A DNA stretch of 5,018 nucleotides from Candidatus Poribacteria bacterium (lineage in GTDB: Bacteria; Poribacteria; WGA-4E; WGA-3G), in NCBI GenBank assembly GCA_028818995.1, contig JAPPMR010000109.1, forward strand, positions 1 to 5,018, in the 5' to 3' direction. This document shows, one piece after another, positions 1 to 5,018 of this stretch. The notes beneath the pieces are model-generated. The model was given only the letters and a program-made list of their open reading frames with translations, was not told where the DNA came from and did no database searches. A program made the position numbers and the translations under genes. Position 1 is the stretch's first letter; each line of letters opens with the position of its first letter.

Positions 1-27
1 ATTAACCGATAATTCTTAAAACTAAAT

Positions 28-46
28 AACCCTGGTTCAGGTTTTT
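28..46 (+). terminator. possible weak rho-independent terminator of an upstream gene
   Basis: A short hairpin (CCTG/CAGG around a GTT loop, extended by two A-T pairs across one bulged C) is followed directly by five T residues at 42-46. It lies just before the promoter of the aspartate kinase gene, so it could end a transcript entering from outside the window. The stem is only about six pairs with a bulge, so this is tentative. Confidence 0.3.
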
Positions 47-50
47 GAGT

Positions 51-79
51 TTTACTATAAAATAGAACTGTGGTATAAT
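51..79 (+). promoter_or_regulatory. sigma-70-like promoter with extended -10
   Basis: The -10 hexamer TATAAT at 74-79 is a perfect consensus match. It is preceded by a TGn extension at 71-73. A 17-bp spacer separates it from a -35-like TTTACT at 51-56, which matches four of six consensus bases. The predicted transcript would start near 85-87, giving a leader of about 30 nt before the aspartate kinase start. It is the only convincing promoter ahead of the three-gene block and probably drives all three genes. Confidence 0.65.
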
Positions 80-104
80 TGTCACGAACACACAATATTG
101 AATT

Positions 105-110
105 GGAGGT
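105..110 (+). promoter_or_regulatory. ribosome binding site deciding a TTG start
   Basis: GGAGGT is a near-perfect anti-Shine-Dalgarno match, 6 nt upstream of the TTG at 117. An in-frame TGA at 99-101 and the absence of ATG or GTG before the conserved KFGG motif leave this TTG as the only sensible start. Confidence 0.75.
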
Positions 111-116
111 TTTGGA

Positions 117-1490
117 TTGTTAAAAGTATCAAAGTTTGGGGGGAGTTCCCTCGCGACAGCAGAGCAGGTTCGTCAAGTTTGCGACATAATTACTGCCGAC
201 TCAGCACGGCGATTAATTGTTGTGTCGGCACCCGGCAAACGTCACAGTGAAGATATAAAAGTAACCGATCTGCTAATCGCAGCAGCGTCGGAACGACTGA
301 TGGGAAAAATCGGTGCTTCGGAATGTGCTGAGGCTATAGAACGTTATCGGAATATCGCTTCTGAGTTGGAACTCTCTGATGAGGTCGTTGACCCAATTGC
401 TCACGACTTAACAGAACGTCTTGAAAACAGCACAGACGATGCAGATCTCTACATGGATACGATGAAGGCAGGTGGAGAAGACAATTGTGCTCGTCTCATA
501 GCACAAGTGCTGCAGGCACGCGGTGTAGAAGCACACTATGTAAATCCGAAAGAAGCGGGTTTACTACTTTCAGACGAACCTGGCAATGCCCAAGTTCTTC
601 CTGAGGCATACAATCGCTTGCGAAGTTTAAGCGAGCGTCCCGGCATTACGATTTTTCCAGGATTTTTCGGTTATTCCAAAGAAGGGCACATAGTAACTTT
701 TTCTCGTGGCGGCTCAGATATTACAGGTGCTATTCTTGCCAGTGCGGTTCGGGCAGAAGTCTATGAGAATTTCACAGATGTAGACTCAGTGTTTGCTGCA
801 AATCCGTCAATTGTATCGAATCCCGCCCCAATTTCGGAACTAACCTACCGTGAGATGCGTGAACTCTCTTACGCCGGTTTTTCCGTATTTCACGATGAGG
901 CACTTGAACCCGTGTATCGCGCGATGGTGCCTGTCCACATCCGAAATACGAACAACCCTAAAGCAAAAGGCACCTTAATTGTTCCACACCGCACTTCAAG
1001 CGAAATGCCTGTTGTCGGTATCGCCGCCATGAGCGATGTCTGTTGTGTCTACCTCAGCAAATATCTGATGAATCGACAAGTCGGGTTTGGTAGACGGCTG
1101 CTACAGATTTTGGAAGGTGAAAATATCTCTTTTGAACATATCCCCTCTGGTATAGACAATATGTCTGTCATCCTTCGCGAAGAAAACCTACCAGCGGATA
1201 AAGAGAAGAGAGTAATTGAAAAGATTCGGCAAACACTCGCACCAGAAGATGTTTTTGTAGAACGTGATCTATCTCTCATTATGGTTGTCGGTGAGGGCAT
1301 GCGGCATACTGTTGGCATTGCCTCACGAGCGACGGGAGCATTAGCAGGTGCAAACGTCAATATAGAGATGATCAACCAAGGCTCTAATGAAGTTAGCATG
1401 ATGTTCGGGGTAAAGTCAACAGATATGGATACAGCAGTTCAAGCACTCTATAAGGAATTTTTTAATGGTAGTCGTAGTAGCTCAAGCTAA
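117..1490 (+). CDS. lysC: aspartate kinase (monofunctional, two C-terminal ACT domains)
   Basis: The product phosphorylates L-aspartate with ATP to 4-phospho-L-aspartate, the first step toward lysine/diaminopimelate, threonine and methionine; it acts in the cytosol. Seen in the 457-residue protein: the family nucleotide-binding motif KFGGSS (residues 6-11), VVSAPGKR (35-42), a Gly-Glu pair at 120-121 in the position of the conserved substrate-binding Glu, FPGFFG (180-185), the signature TFSRGGSDITGA (194-205) and TDVDSVFAANP (220-230). Two ACT modules follow, at about 299-362 and 385-450, the usual site of allosteric feedback by end-product amino acids. Length fits a monofunctional enzyme, with no homoserine dehydrogenase fused. 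The start is TTG, fixed by an upstream in-frame stop and a strong Shine-Dalgarno. The C-terminus ends in a Ser-rich tail (GSRSSSS) that overlaps the next gene. The end product that inhibits it cannot be told from sequence. lysC is a family-level symbol. Confidence 0.93.
   Translation: MLKVSKFGGSSLATAEQVRQVCDIITADSARRLIVVSAPGKRHSEDIKVTDLLIAAASERLMGKIGASECAEAIERYRNIASELELSDEVVDPIAHDLTERLENSTDDADLYMDTMKAGGEDNCARLIAQVLQARGVEAHYVNPKEAGLLLSDEPGNAQVLPEAYNRLRSLSERPGITIFPGFFGYSKEGHIVTFSRGGSDITGAILASAVRAEVYENFTDVDSVFAANPSIVSNPAPISELTYREMRELSYAGFSVFHDEALEPVYRAMVPVHIRNTNNPKAKGTLIVPHRTSSEMPVVGIAAMSDVCCVYLSKYLMNRQVGFGRRLLQILEGENISFEHIPSGIDNMSVILREENLPADKEKRVIEKIRQTLAPEDVFVERDLSLIMVVGEGMRHTVGIASRATGALAGANVNIEMINQGSNEVSMMFGVKSTDMDTAVQALYKEFFNGSRSSSS
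1452..1456 (+). promoter_or_regulatory. internal ribosome binding site for the overlapping downstream gene
   Basis: AAGGA lies inside the last codons of the aspartate kinase gene, 8 nt before the ATG at 1465. Ribosomes finishing the kinase would pass over it, so translation of the two genes is probably coupled. Confidence 0.6.
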
Positions 1491-2292
1491 AGAATTAGCC
1501 GCTGGTAAACTCACAGAAACGCATTTGAAAAAAGCAATTGAAGCGATCCGTGTTGATGGATGTGTCGTCATAGAAAACATTATCAAGCATGAACATTTGG
1601 ATATATTACGTGAACGGATGGATGCTGATTCGCGAAAGTTGATTAAAGCGGAAAAATGGGGTGGTGCAGGAATGCTCAAAGGACATCTTCAGCAGGGACC
1701 GCCGCCGTTTGCACCTTATATCTTCAGCGACATCGTTGCGAACCCTTACGTCGTGCAGGTAACAAAGGAACTGCTCGGTGCTGGGGTCTACAATAATTTC
1801 TATAATGGCAACACCAACTGCCCTGGCAGTGGCACGCAACCGCTCCACAGAGACGGCGACCATCTGTGGTTAAATCAGGAAGTTGCTCACCCAGCCGCTG
1901 AAGTGGTTGTCAATATCTCACCGGAGGACACAACAGAAGAGAACGGTAGCGTAGAACTCTGGCCCGGTTCCCATTTGGACGTTAGTGATCGACATATAGA
2001 CGAAGAACATGAAGCGGAGCGTCGCGAAATAGCGCCACCTATTCGGGGGAACGCGAAAAAAGGGAGTGTTTTGATCCGAGATATGCGGCTTTGGCACCGT
2101 GGTGTGCCGAACTTGTCCGACGAACCACGTCACATGATAGCGATGATCCATCGCATCCGTTGGCTCCGTTCTGGCAGGCGACTGAAGTATCAAACCGGAT
2201 GTGAAGCCGCTTTTGAAAACAGTGAACTTGACCACAATGCAGAATTCATAGACGAAAAAATGGATGATTATCTTTTTAATCCGAAATTCTAA
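1465..2292 (+). CDS. phytanoyl-CoA dioxygenase (PhyH) family Fe(II)/2-oxoglutarate oxygenase
   Basis: Family members hydroxylate small molecules using Fe(II), O2 and 2-oxoglutarate, releasing succinate and CO2. The 275-residue protein shows a PhyH-type N-terminal helix and strand (about 17-40, with DGCVVIENI), the iron-binding HxD (His128, Asp130 in PLHRDGDH), the typical NGSVELWPGSH segment (160-170), a distal iron ligand His211 in LWHRGVPN, and Arg222 eleven residues later as the likely 2-oxoglutarate-binding residue. The catalytic set is complete and no signal peptide is apparent. The EctD ectoine-hydroxylase signature is not seen, so ectoine hydroxylase is unlikely. The ATG at 1465 has a Shine-Dalgarno at 1452-1456, and no other standard start lies before the conserved N-terminal helix. 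The gene overlaps the aspartate kinase by 26 bp. Its substrate is unknown; linkage to the kinase hints at, but does not prove, an aspartate-family metabolite. Confidence 0.85.
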   Translation: MVVVVAQAKELAAGKLTETHLKKAIEAIRVDGCVVIENIIKHEHLDILRERMDADSRKLIKAEKWGGAGMLKGHLQQGPPPFAPYIFSDIVANPYVVQVTKELLGAGVYNNFYNGNTNCPGSGTQPLHRDGDHLWLNQEVAHPAAEVVVNISPEDTTEENGSVELWPGSHLDVSDRHIDEEHEAERREIAPPIRGNAKKGSVLIRDMRLWHRGVPNLSDEPRHMIAMIHRIRWLRSGRRLKYQTGCEAAFENSELDHNAEFIDEKMDDYLFNPKF

Positions 2293-2317
2293 ATCGCTGC
2301 GTAAAAGTTATCCATAA

Positions 2318-2336
2318 ATGAATCACGCGGATTCAT
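2318..2336. promoter_or_regulatory. perfect hairpin in the spacer between the two oxygenase genes
   Basis: ATGAATC (2318-2324) and GATTCAT (2330-2336) form a perfect 7-bp stem with an ACGCG loop, ending 2 nt before the weak Shine-Dalgarno of the next gene. There is no T-run after it, so it is not a classic terminator. It could be an mRNA processing or stability element, a translational control hairpin, or an operator. Confidence 0.45.
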
Positions 2337-2338
2337 AA

Positions 2339-2343
2339 GTGAG
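2339..2343 (+). promoter_or_regulatory. weak ribosome binding site of the second oxygenase
   Basis: GTGAG lies 6 nt upstream of the ATG at 2350. An in-frame TAA at 2302-2304 with no ATG, GTG or TTG codon between it and 2350 fixes the start despite the modest match. Confidence 0.45.
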
Positions 2344-2349
2344 TATCTC

Positions 2350-3186
2350 ATGCAAAATAACACAAATTGGCTCCCTGCGGAGCCTGATCTTAATGCGATT
2401 TGCGAAGAATATAGGGACCCTATCTATTCGCTCTCACAAGCGGAAATGCCCGCTATTATTCTACGTAATGCCTATTCCCCCGCACAATGCCAGGGACTCA
2501 TCAATAGATTCACCAACATGGGATTGATGCGCGACGAAGCGGATACCAACTCTGCTGATAAGCGTACTCGTATTGACATCGGCACAAGTCTCGGAAATCG
2601 TGGTAGCGAAAAAACCCGTTTTTTAGCGCATGCTGAAGCAACACATCATCTATTTCAATTTCTATTTGATGGATATGGTAATCCTGTTGACTTGATTTAT
2701 GAATCCCTTGCTGCGCTTTCTCCCGGAAAAGAGGTTAAAGTTGCACGAGAACCTGACGGTGCACTTTATGGTCCAGCTATCTTCCGTGTTCACTACGAAA
2801 CACATAGTTACAAGCCGCACATTGATAGTGTCAAATACCGTGAACAACGTACCGATTACGCTGTTTACCGCTTTGAACATCAGTTTGCAGGTGTGTTGTG
2901 TGTGCAAAATGCGGACGAAACCGGAAAAGGAACACAAGCTATCCTACACCGATGTCTTTGGTCTGAAGACGTTCAACCACATATTGCAGCAGAAACGTTT
3001 GATAGCTACGCAGCTGAGAACGGAATAGAGAACTGTCAGGTCAATTTGGAACAAGGAGACCTTTACTTTTTTAATACGCGTTGTATCCACGAAGTCCCAC
3101 CTGTTCAAGGCACGCGTGCCAGAATAGTTTTAGCAGTATTCATCGGATATTCCCCAGACGACGATGAAGTGTTTGTCTGGTCATAG
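2350..3186 (+). CDS. Fe(II)/2-oxoglutarate-dependent oxygenase-like protein, substrate unknown
   Basis: I do not recognise a precise family, but the 278-residue product carries a complete double-stranded beta-helix oxygenase site. FRVHYETHSYKPHID (145-159) supplies the HxD iron ligands His157 and Asp159. QGDLYFFNTRCIHEVPP (235-251) supplies distal His247. Arg258, in the RARIVLAVFIGY segment, sits eleven residues after it and is the likely 2-oxoglutarate anchor; Arg256 is an alternative. The Asp of HxD is present, so hydroxylation is expected rather than the halogenation typical of HxG enzymes. The N-terminal 130 residues contain an ILRNAYSPAQC segment (37-47), common at the front of such enzymes. 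No signal peptide or membrane segment is seen. The sequence is clearly different from the preceding PhyH-like gene, so this is not a recent tandem duplicate. It lies 57 bp downstream on the same strand with no promoter visible, so it is probably co-transcribed. The class is fairly secure and the substrate is not. Confidence 0.7.
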   Translation: MQNNTNWLPAEPDLNAICEEYRDPIYSLSQAEMPAIILRNAYSPAQCQGLINRFTNMGLMRDEADTNSADKRTRIDIGTSLGNRGSEKTRFLAHAEATHHLFQFLFDGYGNPVDLIYESLAALSPGKEVKVAREPDGALYGPAIFRVHYETHSYKPHIDSVKYREQRTDYAVYRFEHQFAGVLCVQNADETGKGTQAILHRCLWSEDVQPHIAAETFDSYAAENGIENCQVNLEQGDLYFFNTRCIHEVPPVQGTRARIVLAVFIGYSPDDDEVFVWS

Positions 3187-3205
3187 TTTTTATACCATTT
3201 CTAAT

Positions 3206-3218
3206 TGACAAATTGTCA
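3206..3218. promoter_or_regulatory. 13-nt perfect palindrome after the oxygenase stop codon
   Basis: TGACAA and TTGTCA face each other around a single A, 19 nt after the stop codon at 3184-3186. It could be a protein-binding half-site pair or a small 3' hairpin. No T-run follows, so it does not look like an intrinsic terminator. AT-rich palindromes of this length can arise by chance. Confidence 0.25.
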
Positions 3219-3227
3219 TAATTAACT

Positions 3228-3375
3228 GTAGGTCTGGTAGAGCTTGCGAAACCTGACATGAAAACCTTATCTAAAATTATACGTGTCCAAATCAACGCCA
3301 AATGCGCTTGGGCGAATACGCGTGTGGTATTCGCCATGATTTGTCGGGTTTCGCTACCGCTTCTACCCGACCTAC
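3228..3375. repeat. REPIN-like element: two REP-type repeats in inverted orientation
   Basis: The left arm (3228-3258) begins GTAGGTCTGGTAGA and ends GCGAAACCTGACA. The right arm (3342-3375) is the reverse complement of a close relative beginning GTAGGTCGGGTAGA and ending GCGAAACCCGACA. The outermost GTAGGTC/GACCTAC match is perfect; arm alignment needs small indels. The right arm is itself a palindrome (GTCGGGT at 3343-3349, ACCCGAC at 3365-3371), and the left arm has the same fold with one T/T mismatch. Similar GTAGGT(C/T)GGGTAGA...GCGAAACCC(G/A)AC repeats occur scattered between genes in several bacterial groups as I recall, which fits a REP doublet mobilised by a RAYT-type transposase. 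No transposase gene and no flanking direct repeat is present here. It sits downstream of the oxygenase operon, where REP elements often stabilise mRNA 3' ends or terminate transcription. Confidence 0.6.
3311..3335. repeat. 9-bp perfect hairpin at the centre of the REPIN-like element
   Basis: GGCGAATAC (3311-3319) and GTATTCGCC (3327-3335) form a perfect stem around a 7-nt GCGTGTG loop. It lies between the two inverted REP arms, closer to the right one. It may be part of the same dispersed repeat, or a second repeat family nested in it. Confidence 0.6.
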
Positions 3376-3419
3376 GAAAGAATGCTACATTATCATTTAG
3401 AAATAGTATTACTACATCA

Positions 3420-3451
3420 CATCAAACAACCAAAGCATTTGGAATTTGATG
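3420..3451. repeat. imperfect hairpin between the two mobile-type elements
   Basis: CATCAAA (3420-3426) pairs with TTTGATG (3445-3451). Inside, CCAAA (3430-3434) pairs with TTTGG (3438-3442) around a GCA loop; the two stems are separated by a small CAA/AA internal loop. There is no T-run on either side, so it is not an obvious terminator. Its role is unknown. Confidence 0.35.
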
Positions 3452-3469
3452 CCTACCAATATCCTAACC

Positions 3470-3476
3470 TACACTA
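3470..3476. repeat. left copy of putative target-site duplication
   Basis: TACACTA directly abuts the left terminal inverted repeat of the putative MITE. The identical heptamer abuts the right end at 3625-3631. Confidence 0.5.
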
Positions 3477-3624
3477 ACGTGAGTTTGAAAAAGTTTCACT
3501 CGCAGCATTCTCTGTTATCTTTGGCAAAAACGGCACAACCTAACAGGTTATGCTACAAAAACAGTGCTTTTTTAGGCTTGAAAAGTGTTTAGAACAAACT
3601 CACATCTTATTATCAAACTCACGT
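3477..3624. mobile_element. putative 148-bp MITE (non-autonomous transposon)
   Basis: The segment starts with ACGTGAGTTTGA (3477-3488) and ends with its exact reverse complement TCAAACTCACGT (3613-3624). It is flanked immediately on both sides by the perfect 7-bp direct repeat TACACTA. The terminal CAAACTCAC core is repeated 19 bp further in at the right end (3595-3603), like a subterminal transposase-binding repeat. Near the middle a small hairpin (AACCT/AGGTT at 3537-3549, extended by GCA/TGC across a C/A mismatch) is present. The element holds no open reading frame of note, so it would depend on a transposase in trans. Because the duplication begins and ends in TA, an IS630/Tc1-mariner-like TA duplication is an alternative reading of the boundaries. 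The parent family is not identified. Confidence 0.55.
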
Positions 3625-3631
3625 TACACTA
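3625..3631. repeat. right copy of putative target-site duplication
   Basis: TACACTA directly follows the right terminal inverted repeat and matches the heptamer at 3470-3476. The next bases repeat CACT, so the local sequence is slightly repetitive, which lowers the weight of the match a little. Confidence 0.5.
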
Positions 3632-3646
3632 CACTCCCACGTAAAA

Positions 3647-3676
3647 TTGGCATTTTCACCTTCTTTGTGGTATACT
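3647..3676 (+). promoter_or_regulatory. sigma-70-like promoter of the WD40-repeat gene
   Basis: The -35-like TTGGCA at 3647-3652 (five of six consensus bases) lies 18 bp before a -10-like TATACT at 3671-3676. A TGn extension (3668-3670) precedes the -10, the same extended layout as the promoter at 51-79. Transcription would begin near 3683, leaving a leader of about 70 nt. The promoter lies outside the putative MITE, about 20 bp past its right end. Confidence 0.5.
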
Positions 3677-3737
3677 TTGAAAAGACATTAATCAAATTGT
3701 TTGCATGTAACATATAGCAGCCAATTACCTTTTAAAT

Positions 3738-3743
3738 AAGGAG
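3738..3743 (+). promoter_or_regulatory. ribosome binding site of the WD40-repeat gene
   Basis: AAGGAG ends 9 nt before the ATG at 3753. The ATG is followed at once by Lys-Lys and a hydrophobic stretch, which supports this start as the true N-terminus of an exported protein. Confidence 0.7.
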
Positions 3744-3752
3744 TATTTTCCA

Positions 3753-5018
3753 ATGAAAAAAACGTTATCTTTCATTTTTTTAATCCAATTTTTTGTTCTG
3801 TCACTTTTTCTAACCCAAACCTTTGCTCAAAACGCCTCACAATTCAATTTACCCGAAAATGCAAGAGCACGTCTTGGTAAAGGTAGGATAAGTGAACTTA
3901 CATATTCGCGAGATGGCACACATTTTGCTGTAGTCAGTTCCATCGGTATTTGGCTCTATAATGCACAAACCTATGAAGAAATAAGATTGCTCACTGAAGA
4001 TATACAAACTGTTTACAGTGCTGCGTTTAGTTCGGATGGTCAAACTCTTGCCAGTGGTCATGGTGATGGCACAATTAAACTCTGGAATGCAACAACTGGC
4101 GAACATCAAGGCGATCTTATAGGACACACAGATGTGGTCTTGAGTTTAGCATTTAGTTCGGATGGTCAAACTCTTGCCAGTGGAAGTAGTGACAGTACTG
4201 TCCAACTTTGGAATTATATTACTCGTGAACACCAACAAACACTTCCTGGGCATTTTGATGCTGTTACGAGCGTTGCATTTAGTCCAAGTGGAGGAGCTCT
4301 GGCGAGTGGGAGTTTAGATACATCTGTCCAACTATGGGATGTTACAACTGGTGAACAACAACACATCCTGACTGGGCATGAAGATTCTGTTTACAGTGTA
4401 GCGTTCAGTCCAAATGATGGAACACTCGCGAGTGGCAGCCGTGATGGCACTGTTAAGCTTTGGTTTACAGCCTTCGGTATACCTAAGCAGACTCTACCCG
4501 GACATCTGGGTCCTGTCTATAGTGTTGCGTTTAGTCCAAATGGAAATACGATTGCAAGTGGCAGTGCGGATGGGACTATTCTTTTATGGGATGCTGTTAC
4601 TGGACAGCCTCAGCAGGAACTTCCTGGGCATACAAATGTTGTTTTGAGTGTAGCGTACAATTCAAGTGGAGGCACGATTGCAAGCGGTAGTGCCGATGGA
4701 ACTATCCGATTGTGGGATCCTATCTTTGGTGGACAGCGGCAGGTCCTGACTGGATATACAAATTATATTTTAAGCGTTGCCTTCAACACTCATGGAAACA
4801 TAGTAGCAACAGGTGGTGCAGACAATGCGATTAATCTATGGGATGCTGCTACAGGGCAACACCAGCAGATGTTAATAGGACATGAGGATTGGATATGGAG
4901 TATTGCCTTTAGTCCAGATGGAAATACACTGGCAAGTAGTAGTGATGATGGGACTATCCGATTATGGAATGCATTTACCGGCGAGCACGTTGATACACTT
5001 ATTGGACATACGGATTGG
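3753..5018 (+). CDS. exported WD40-repeat beta-propeller protein, 3' end outside window
   Basis: The frame stays open for 422 codons to the window edge, so the protein is partial at its C-terminus. Residues 1-25 form a Sec-type signal peptide: MKK, then a hydrophobic core rich in Phe and Leu, with probable cleavage after TFA (25/26). A degenerate blade follows (about 43-68, ending IWLYN). Then come eight WD40 blades with Trp at 111, 153, 195, 237, 279, 321, 363 and 405, exactly 42 residues apart. The GH dipeptide (124, 166, 208, 250, 292, 376, 418) is Gly-Tyr at 334-335. The structural Asp before each Trp is always kept (105, 147, 189, 231, 273, 315, 357, 399). The final GHTDW shows another blade beginning. 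WD40 propellers are binding scaffolds without catalysis. The signal peptide places this one outside the cytoplasm, perhaps in the periplasm or on the surface. Partner and role are unknown, and a further domain could lie beyond the edge. Confidence 0.9.
   Translation, partial: MKKTLSFIFLIQFFVLSLFLTQTFAQNASQFNLPENARARLGKGRISELTYSRDGTHFAVVSSIGIWLYNAQTYEEIRLLTEDIQTVYSAAFSSDGQTLASGHGDGTIKLWNATTGEHQGDLIGHTDVVLSLAFSSDGQTLASGSSDSTVQLWNYITREHQQTLPGHFDAVTSVAFSPSGGALASGSLDTSVQLWDVTTGEQQHILTGHEDSVYSVAFSPNDGTLASGSRDGTVKLWFTAFGIPKQTLPGHLGPVYSVAFSPNGNTIASGSADGTILLWDAVTGQPQQELPGHTNVVLSVAYNSSGGTIASGSADGTIRLWDPIFGGQRQVLTGYTNYILSVAFNTHGNIVATGGADNAINLWDAATGQHQQMLIGHEDWIWSIAFSPDGNTLASSSDDGTIRLWNAFTGEHVDTLIGHTDW
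3960..5018 (+). repeat. in-frame 126-bp tandem repeat array encoding WD40 blades
   Basis: The Trp codons at 4083, 4209, 4335, 4461, 4587, 4713, 4839 and 4965 are spaced exactly 126 bp with no insertion or deletion. DNA identity between units varies. The first two share a 32-bp identical stretch (4026-4057 and 4152-4183), and other units share shorter blocks around the GATGG-ACTAT-CGATT-TGG segment. The array continues past the window. Confidence 0.85.

Noticed and set aside
1049..1399. Minus-strand reading frame of 116 codons
   Set aside because: It lies antisense within the well-supported aspartate kinase ACT region, has no recognisable domain, and the plus-strand motifs explain the DNA.
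1465..2292. Ectoine hydroxylase (EctD), suggested by PhyH family and the neighbouring aspartokinase
   Set aside because: The characteristic EctD active-site signature around the HxD motif is absent, and no ectA, ectB or ectC is in the window.
3187..3220. Intrinsic terminator after the second oxygenase
   Set aside because: A T-run (3186-3191) exists but no stable stem precedes it, and the palindrome at 3206-3218 has no T-run after it.
3140..3337. Minus-strand reading frame of 65 codons
   Set aside because: It starts inside the REPIN-like element's central hairpin and ends inside the oxygenase gene, with no coding signature.
3258..3449. Plus-strand reading frame of 63 codons in the intergenic region
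   Set aside because: It runs through the REPIN-like arms and hairpins, has no good ribosome binding site, and its protein shows no domain; repeat structure explains the sequence better.
3228..3624. Common origin of the two 148-bp elements because they have the same length
   Set aside because: Their ends, internal sequences and flanks are unrelated, and only the MITE-like one has flanking direct repeats; the equal length looks coincidental.
3849..4127. Minus-strand reading frame of 92 codons
   Set aside because: It is antisense to the WD40-repeat gene, whose signal peptide and periodic blades are unambiguous.
4414..4647. Plus-strand reading frame of 77 codons
   Set aside because: It is an out-of-frame shadow inside the WD40 array.
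3960..5018. CRISPR or satellite array, suggested by regular spacing
   Set aside because: The 126-bp period is in frame, encodes WD40 blades and lacks identical short repeats with unique spacers.

Overview
The window reads as bacterial chromosome: Shine-Dalgarno sites, sigma-70-like promoters, overlapping genes and moderate-to-low GC. The organism is not certain. An aspartokinase next to phytanoyl-CoA-dioxygenase-like genes, a secreted WD40-repeat protein and dispersed REP-like repeats would fit Candidatus Poribacteria or a related uncultured marine lineage. That is a guess from gene style, with no marker gene to support it.

Left block (1-3186). A weak terminator-like hairpin (28-46) and a good extended -10 promoter (51-79) precede three same-strand genes. 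The first is a monofunctional, two-ACT-domain aspartate kinase (117-1490), read from a TTG start forced by an in-frame stop just upstream. Next is a PhyH-type Fe(II)/2-oxoglutarate dioxygenase (1465-2292), which overlaps the kinase by 26 bp and has its Shine-Dalgarno inside the kinase gene. The third is another, differently built Fe(II)/2-oxoglutarate-oxygenase-like protein (2350-3186), 57 bp downstream across a perfect 7-bp hairpin. No other promoter is evident, so they probably form one operon. The kinase makes aspartyl phosphate for the lysine/threonine/methionine branch. Both oxygenases keep complete HxD...H...R iron and co-substrate sites, but their substrates cannot be read from sequence.

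Middle block (3187-3752). This 566-bp stretch has no credible gene but is full of small mobile-type structure. A REPIN-like inverted pair of REP elements with a central hairpin fills 3228-3375. A free-standing hairpin lies at 3420-3451. A 148-bp segment at 3477-3624 has perfect 12-bp terminal inverted repeats and perfect 7-bp flanking direct repeats (TACACTA), the signature of a MITE or other non-autonomous transposon. A promoter (3647-3676) and Shine-Dalgarno follow.

Right block (3753-5018, running off the window). This is the first 422 residues of an exported WD40-repeat protein: a signal peptide, one degenerate blade, then eight blades whose conserved Trp recurs exactly every 42 residues, with a further blade starting at the edge. 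Its first two canonical blades share a 32-bp identical DNA stretch, which suggests recent unit duplication or conversion.

The strongest new observation is the MITE-like element. No complete new defence or biosynthetic system is visible.
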